Assembly: GCA_035274425.1 (NCBI GenBank)
Contig: DATEOC010000046.1
Span: 1-64,000, forward strand
Length of the DNA stretch: 64,000 bases
Reading direction: 5' to 3'
Source of the DNA: JADMIH01 sp035274425
Lineage (GTDB): Bacteria; Chloroflexota; Chloroflexia; QHBQ01; JADMIH01
Notes under the pieces: generated by a model
Databases searched by the model: none
Told to the model about the DNA's origin: nothing
What the model saw: only the letters and a program-made list of their open reading frames with translations
Translations under genes and position numbers: made by a program
Shown here: positions 8,548 to 17,500 of the stretch, piece by piece
Layout: each line of letters opens with the position of its first letter
How positions within the stretch are numbered: the first letter of the stretch is position 1

Positions 8548-11500
8548 ATGTTCAAGCTGACTAAGACGATCAAGCAAAGAGTTATCTGGCTGACGGTAGT
8601 GCTGGTAGCGCTCATGGCGCTGCCTGTTGCTGCTTCTCCGGCTGCGCCCTGGGCGGGCGTACTGGGCATGAGTGGACCTGGCGTGACCGCCGGACTGCCG
8701 ACCGAAGCACAGCTTGCAGAAAGCACGCCTGAAGGCGACCAACAAGGCAGCCAAGGTGGCGACAGTGGCAAGGTTGCCGACGCTACCAGCCCCAAGGGCA
8801 CTTCGGCAAACGGCCTGCCCGTGCGAGCGGGATCTGTAGCGAGAAGCGACGAGCCAATGTCCGGCGCGCCCGATCTTGTGAAGCGGATGCAGTTCGCGGA
8901 CGCCAACAGCAACCCCAGCGTACGGATCAGCGAGGAGTCTGCTATTACGGGCAGCGGCGCTGGCTCAGATAAAGCGAATAATTCCCTTCGCGGGCAATCT
9001 GCCGGACAGAAAGGCGAGTTCATATACCCGCTCCTCACCCAGGACAACCTCTATCCAGAGGTTGCCTTTTCTTACGCCCTCACCGGTAGAGACCGCTACG
9101 TGGCCTTCGACCTGGCTCCCGGCAGCGATCCGAGCCGCCTGCGCTGGCGCTACCGCGACGGCCTCAAGGCAGAGGTGGACGCGAACGGCGACCTGAAGGT
9201 GCAGTTGAGCGCACACGGCGGCAAGAAAGTAACGATGGCGATGCAGGCACCTACCGCCTACCAGACTAAAGGCGGGCAGAGGGTGCCTGTGGGAGCGCGC
9301 TTCGTTGTGGCCCGCGACGGCAGCACCGTAGGTGTGCAGGTTGACGCTTACGACAAGGGGCTACCCATCACGGTAGAGAGCGCCAGCATTGCCCTCCCGA
9401 TGGTCCCCGTCAGCACCTTTGTCGTTACTCGCACCGACAACGACCCACCGTACACCGGCACCCTGCTGGGGGCCATCGTCACAGCTAACGGCTCTGCCGG
9501 TCCAGACGCGATTACATTCAACATACCGGGCGGCGGCGTGCAAACCATCGCCCTCACCAGCCCCTTGCCCTTCATCGGTGGTGACCTCATGATAGACGGC
9601 TGGAGCCAGCCTGGTTACGCAGGCCAGCCCCTAATCGAAGTCAACGGCGCGGGCGCTGGCCCCAACGCCTTCGGCTTCCTGGTTGACCGCGCGACCGTCA
9701 TCATACGCGGGTTGGTCATCAACCGCTTCAGCCAGGATGCTATCCGCCTCATGGACGGCGGCGGGAGCGTCATCCAGGGCAACTACATCGGCACCGACCC
9801 CAGCGGCCTCTTTGCCCTCCCCAACGGAACCTCAGGCGGCGACTGGGGAGGCATCACTGTGCAGAACTCGCCCAACAACCTTATTGGTGGCACCACCGAC
9901 GAAACGCGTAACGTCGTATCCGGCAACCTGGGTGACGGCATATTCCTCGCCCAGGCAGGCTCGCAAGGGAACGTAGTAACCGGCAATTACGTCGGTATTG
10001 ACGCATTGGGCCTGCGCCCACTAGGTAACAGTCGCGGCGGCATCCTGCTGGGCGCCACGATAGGTGGCAACACCTATGCCCGCAACAATCGCATCGGCGG
10101 TCCGACGCCCCAGGAGCGCAACATCGTTGTCGGCAGTGGCGTAATAGGCTTTCAGGCGGCGGGACGATTGAGCGGTGGCACCGGCGGCAATAACAACCTG
10201 TTCGAGGGCAACTACGTCGGCACCGACCCCACAGGCTCGCGAGCCGTAGGTTCTAACTACTTCGGCGTGCTTATCGCCGATGCCCCCAACACACGCTTCA
10301 TCAACAACGTCGTTTCGGGCAGCCGGGGAGAAGGGATCGAGATAAACGGCGCAGGCTCCGCAGGCACTGTCGTTCAGGGCAACTTCCTCGGCACCGACGC
10401 GGGCGGCAACGTGGCTATACCGAACGGCACTTATGGCATCCTCATCGACGGCCTCGGCTCACCCGCTTCATACGCTGCGGATGTACTGGTGGGTGGAACG
10501 CAAGCGTCCCAGCGCAACATCATCTCCGGCAACGGTAGGGCAGGCATCTACATCTTCGGCGGCGAGCGTATACGCGTCCAGGGCAACTACATCGGGACCG
10601 ACGCCTCCGGCCTCCCCAGCTCCGACCGCGCGATGGGCAACCAGCACAGCGGCATAATCATCAGCAGTGGCTCCGACAACCGTATCGGCGGCATGGGTGC
10701 GGGCGAAGCCAACGTAATCGCCGACAATCGGGAGGCGGGCGTCGCGGTCCTCTCCGAGATACCGGGCCGCGACGCGCGCGGCAACATGATCCGCAAGAAT
10801 CAGATAGAGCACAATACCGGCCTGGCGATTGACCTGGGGGGTAGCGGCGTCACCCTCAACGACCCCGACGGCACGGACAATGATACCGGCCCCAACGATT
10901 ACATCAACGCCCCGCAGAGCCTCACCCTTGAGTTCAACGGCACTGACACCACTATTACGGGCGTGGTTACGGCGGACGACCCTACCACGCTCATCGTAGA
11001 CATCTACGTCAGCTCTGAGATGGGGCCGCTCGGTACGGGGCAGGGGCAGGAATTCCTCGGCTCCGCCACTCCTCTCCGCGACGGCACATTCAAGCTAGAG
11101 TTGAACGGCAGCGTTCTCAGACCCCACCTGGGCGCTACCGCCACTGCCGACAGGGGCACGGGAGCCACCTCTGAGTTTTCGCAGACCCGCCCGCCCGTGA
11201 TATTCGCGCCTGGCGTGTCTGGTAGCGAGATATTCAATACCGCGACTAACGAGACGGTGTGGGTCAACCCAGGCCAGGATGTTCTCCAGATGAGCTTCTT
11301 CGGGATTGACAATCCTCCCACGAGCCTCATAATCCCCGACATCCTCTATTACGTCAGTCTCGGACCTTTCACCGAGGCTATTTACGGGCCTTATATCGAG
11401 ATGATGACCGACCCCCAGCGCGGCGGATACCGAAATTACAACCTGAATCGCGACCCGGCCCGCGTCACCTCACAAGGCTGCGACTACGAGGCGCAGAAGC

Positions 11501-14500
11501 GGAACGCTCCCAACTTCTTCATCTTCCCTTATGACTGGCGCGTGGATAATGCTAAAACAGCCGACAGGCTCAAGGACTTCATGGGTTGCGTGCAGAAATT
11601 CTACCCGAAGGCCAAAGTAGACGTCACCACCCACAGCATGGGCAGCCTCGTCACACGCCGTTACATCCTCGACAACCCCGATAACCACTATGTTCAGCGC
11701 CTAATTACTATGGGCGCACCCTGGCTCGGCGCGCCCAAGATGCCTTACGTGCTGGAGGACGGCGAATTCGTCCCCTTCGTGCTCAACAGCCATATCAGGC
11801 GCATCATGGGTTCCCTCACCGCTCCCCAGCAGCTTGGTCCAGGTCGCCTCTATCACATGCTCAACGATAAGCCCGTACTCTACGAAGCGGGCTGGGACCT
11901 CAACGGCAACGGCATCAACACCGAGGGCTACTCCTTTGAAGAGTACACACGTGTCTTGAACGAACGCTACGGCTGCCACAGCGCTACCAATCAGGGCTGT
12001 CTAGATCCTGACGGCTGGCAAGAGTTCTTCCCCGGAACCGCCAGCCAGGAGTTCCACGACTACGGAACCGCCCTCGGCGGCCAGGACGACTGGCGTTTCG
12101 ACCGCACGGGCGTCAAATATTACCATATTTACGGCGTGCAGATAGAGAACAAAGTTATAGGCACGGTAAAGGCTGTTGAAACCGCAGGGTGCTTCGGCAT
12201 CCCAGGCCTCAGCTCCCTTTGCAAGCCGAAGCAAATCTTCGTAACCGAGCCTACCCTGGGCGATGAAACAGTGCCCCTTATCAGCGCCAGCCGAATCGGC
12301 GTCAGCGGTGGCCTTAACATCGACCTCAACGCCCCAGGCGCACAGCTCTGCGCTGTCCTTGGCCCCACCGACAAGCTGGTCAGCCACGTTCAGTTGCCCA
12401 ACAACCCCTGGGTGCAAGATATGGTCATTGACCTTCTCACTACAGGTCGGTCGGTTGAGCCTGGCCGCCAGTACAACTGCGCTCGCGGGCCTGGAAGTAG
12501 CCCCACCGAAATGCCGCAGATGCCGCAGGCCCAGCCCCAGTTCAGCCTGAGCGTCCTCAACGCTGACGAGATTGCCATCGGCGACAGCGAAGGCCACACC
12601 ACTGGTGTTATCGAAGGCTACCTGCGTGGCATGGTCCCCGATGTTACCACGTACGGGATGGACGACATGAGCCAGCAAATCCTCATGCCTGCCACCGGGA
12701 CCTACACCCTTACGTTCAAGCTTATAGATGCGCCACTGGCAGTTGAGCTTCTCGCCAGCCAGGGCGACAGCGTTACACGCGCCATCCGATACAGCGATAT
12801 TGCGGGCTACCCTGTTGGCTCCCCCGCTATCGTCTCCTTCGCTGGCGGCGAAATGGGTGATCTGCGCGTTGACTCCGACAACAACGGCTCATACGAGACC
12901 ACCCTTCAGAGGACCGTAGACGTTTCAGGCGCTGCCGCCTCCGATGTGGCCGCTCCCCAGCTAACCATTACCGCTACACAGGGCGGCGGCCAATCCACCC
13001 TCGTCACCATCGCCGCCAGCGATGAAGGCTCCGGCGTCGCCAACATCTTCTACTCCGTAGATGGCTCGACCTTCAACCCGTATACAGGCCCGGTTACTGT
13101 AGACCCTCTCCAGAGCCCCGTCGTGTACGCGTTCTCTACCGACAACGTAGGCAACCGAGGCGCGACCCAGCACGCGCTGGCGGCGGACCTTGAGCTTGCG
13201 ATGAACGATATGCCCGACCCTGTGGCCCCTGGCAACACGCTCCAATACTCGGTGGTCATCACCAACACCGGACCAGGCCTCGCCCCAAGTGTCCTTCTCA
13301 CCGATACCCTCCCAACCGGCGCAACCCTCCTGGCGGCGACCTCCGGCCAGGGCACATGCACCAAGAACGGCGGCGCTGTTAACTGCACGCTGGGCGCTCT
13401 ACGCGTCCGTGAGACCGCCTCAATAACCATCAGTGTCACTCTCCCCTCGCAGGGCGTTGTCACCAACAGCGCCATCGTGGAGGGCGGTATAGCCGACCCT
13501 GATACTGCGAACAACTCGGCGTCTGAGGAGACTACCGTAAGCAACAGCGCGCCCACCGCTACACAGACCGCCACCCCTACACCCACTCCCTGTGCCGTGC
13601 AAGTAGAGTCCGGCTCTATAACTAACAGCGACCCCACGCAGAATGGGCGCATGATGCAGACTCTGGCCCCCAGCAGCTGCGATCTGCCCCGCTCCTTCCC
13701 AGGCGTAGCCTCCAACATCTTGCCCCACTACGACGTATACACCTACACCAACTCCTCAGCGAGTGAGGCGTGCGTTACGGTGTCGCTCGAAGCGAGTGCT
13801 TGCTCCAACGCCATCTTCAGCGCGGCCTACCTGGGCCAGTTCGACCCGATCAACATCGCCAATGGATACCTGGGCGACAGCGGCAGCAGCCCCAACCCCC
13901 AGGTGTCGTACAGCTTCAGCGTACCCGCCGGGGCCACCTACTCCGTAGTGGTGCACGAGCTGGCCGAAGGCGCGGGCTGCCAGGCGTACAACCTGACGGT
14001 CAGCAACAGTTGCCAGACGGTCCCAACGGCCACCCCCACAGGAACCCCCACTGCAACCAATACACCCACCGTGACCAACACTCCCACGGCGACCCCCACT
14101 GCATGCGGTGGCTACGCCAACTACCAGGTAACCCTGGCCCAGGCCACAGCGACTATCATACCGGGCACGAGTGACGTGGGCCTGCATTGCAGCCTCTGCC
14201 GCACGACAATAGCCCTTCCCTTCCCGTTCAAGCTTTACGAGCGTACCTTTACCCAGGCCACCGTGGGCAGCGACGGCTCGATGCAGTTCCTGAGCAGCTA
14301 CACGGACTACAATACCTGCCTCCCCTACGGCTCGTTCGACTACGCCATCCTCCCATTCTGGGCTGACCTGTGGCTGAGCCAACCAGGCTCGGGCATCTAC
14401 ACCGCAGTGGTGGGCACCGCCCCCAACCGCACCTTCGTCATCGAGTGGCGGGCCAACTACGACTTCACCAGCCTCCCCGCCAACTTCGAAGTGCTGCTGT

Positions 14501-17500
14501 ACGAGAACGCGCCCAACCAGCGCTTCGACGTAATCTACGGCGACCTGGCGGGCCTCAACGGGGATAGGTCCACCGTGGGTGTGCAGAGCGGCACGGGCGA
14601 GCTATTCACGCAGTACGCCTGCCGCACCGTTGGCTCGCAGGTCCCCGGCATGAGGCTGCAATTCACCCTGCCTCAGTGCGCCACCCCCGCGACAAGCACA
14701 CCCACTGTCACAAATACACCCACAGCCAGCAATACCCCCACCCCCAACTGCGGCCTCACCTGGCGGCAAGTGGATGCGCCCAGCCCTGAACTGCACGACA
14801 ACCGCATCCTCGGCATGGACGACGCTCCCTCCGGAGGTGCGTGGGCGGTAGGTTACACCCAGGTAGCGCCGGGCAGCGGCAGGCAAGCCCTGACCGAGCG
14901 CTGGAACGGCACGAACTGGCAGATTGTGCCTGCCCCGTATGCACAGGAGGCCTCCGAGGAGCAGCTACAGGCCGTATCTTCCCTCCCCTCCGGCGATGCC
15001 TGGACGGCAGGCTTTTACAAAACTGGCGCAGGAGTAGAGCGCACGCTCCTCATGCGCTGGAACGGTAGCGCGTGGAGCGTCGTGACCAGTCCCAACGTGG
15101 GCACCGGTAACACCCAGCTTCGCAGCGTCGTGGCGATATCGGCTAACGATGCATGGGCCGTCGGGCAGTACGTCGACGGTGCCCTCAAGAAGACACTGGC
15201 TATGCACTGGGACGGCAGCGCGTGGAGCGTGGTCGCCACCCCCAACGCGGGCGCAGGACATAACTGGCTCAACAGCGTTACCGCCATCTCAAGCAGCGAC
15301 GTGTGGGCGGTAGGTTCCGGCAGCAACGGCACCTTGACGCTGCACTGGAACGGCACCGCGTGGAGCATAATCGGTAGTCCCAAGGTGAATAGCGACGACC
15401 TCACGGCGGTGGCGGCTCTCGCCTTCAATGACGTGTGGGCGGTCGGCACCAGCCTGGGCGCGATAGCCCTCCACTGGAACGGATCAGAGTGGAGCATAGC
15501 CCCGGTGGAAGTGCCGGGCGCGAGCGGCATCACCCTGCGCGCTCTCGCAGCAGTCGCCCCTAACGAGGTGTGGGCCGCGGGCCAGCAACTTGTTTCAGGT
15601 GTCGCCAAGCTAATCATCGTGCGCTGGAACGGCTCCGCGTGGGCCGCAGTGCAGGGTGCGACCACAGCTTCGACGCAAAACTCGCTTTACGCCCTGGCCG
15701 CAGCGTCGGCTCAGGAAGTATGGGCGGGAGGAAGCACCGACACAGAAGTCTTCATAGAGCGGTACTCTGCGGGCTGCGCAACACCCATGAGCAGCACTCC
15801 CACTACTACCCCTACGGCTTGTAGCCTCGCCTGGAACAGGGTGGGCGCTCCCGACCCCAATACAGGCAGCGTACTTGACGCCGTGGGCGGATACGCGGCG
15901 AACGACGTGTGGGCTATGGGCTACACCAATGAACCTGGTACCTTCGCCCCCCTGGCGATGCGCTGGAACGGCAGCACCTGGAGCGAGGTATCCACCCCCA
16001 GGCTCGGCGATGGGCACCATCGCATTAATGACATCGCGGCCCTCTCGGCCAATGATGTGTGGGCTATCGGCTCCTATGCCCCCTTCTTCGGCAAAGCCCA
16101 GAACGTGGCGATGCACTGGGACGGCTCTCAGTGGGCAATCGTTTCCACCCCGAACGTTGGAACGTCAGACAACAGGCTGAACGCTATCGTAGCCGTCTCC
16201 TCTAGCGACGTGTGGGCTGTTGGCAACACTACCTCCACCAGCTCCGTCGTGATGCGCTGGAACGGCAGCACGTGGAGCCTGGTAAGCGCTCCGGAAGGAT
16301 CCCTTTATGGAATTAGCGCTGTATCGGCTAACGACATCTGGGCTGTTGGCCGGGATACCAATGGGCAAACGCTCGCGATAAGGTGGAACGGTAGCTCCTG
16401 GAACGTAGTTGCAACCCCAACCGGCAATAACCCCACCCTCCTTGCGGTAGATGCCGTTTCCGCTAACGACGTGTGGGCGGTAGGCGCATACAGCGCATTC
16501 TGTTGCACGCACAGCGTCATCCTCCACTGGGACGGGACAGCCTGGACCAGCATAGGCGCACCTCTCTTCATGCAACTCAATGACGTAGTCGCTATCTCCG
16601 CGAACGACGTGTGGGCGGTCGGCGCGACCGTAACTGATGGAGTGAACCCCGATGTGCCGGCGCTTCTCCACTGGAACGGCAGCGCGTGGCGATTACAGTC
16701 CAACCCGCAGCTACGCGGCGACAGCAGCCTGAACGCCATCACTGCCATCTCCGGTAACGACCTGTGGGCCGTTGGCAACGCCAGGCGCGATTCTAACTCT
16801 TCGCAGACCGGCACGCTAATCGAGCACTACACGGACCTATCGTGCCCTGAGCCTACTGCCACCGCTACAGGCACAGCCACAAACACGCCTACCAGGACAT
16901 CTACACCTACGCGCACCCACACCAGCACCAATACGCCCACCCGCACTAACACCCCTACAATAACCAACACGCCTACACCCCAGCCCCAGTGCGGCCAGGT
17001 CGCCAACTATACCTTCACGCGCACAACAGGCGCGACCATCGTGCCCGCCACAACTTTGGTGTCCGGTTCTAAATGCTATAACTGCTCGGTGAAGGTGAAC
17101 CTCCCCTTTACGTATAAGCTGTACGGGCAGAACTATAACAGTGCCTATCTGGCCTCCAACGGCTACATCGGCTTCACCGAGACCGAAAGTTACGACAACT
17201 CCTGCCTCCCCAGCGCCAGGCTCGAACACGCAATCATGGCACACTGGGACCTGCTCGACATGCGCGCAAGCGCGGGCAGCGCTCTGGGCATCTACACCTC
17301 GACAACGGGTGTAACCCCCAACCGCATCTATAACGTCGAATATCGCGCCTGCCTATACAATGACGGCGGCTGCGGCGGCAACGTCAACTTCGAGGTACGC
17401 CTGTACGAGGGGCGCGACCGCTTCGACGTAATCTATGGCTCGCAACTCACAGGGAACGGCGGTGGCGCGACGATAGGCGTGCAGCGTAGTACCCTTGGCG

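Noticed and set aside
13050..13718. 222-codon minus-strand frame inside the giant secreted protein gene
   Set aside because: Antisense to the DUF11 and linker region; composition follows the codon pattern of the real strand.
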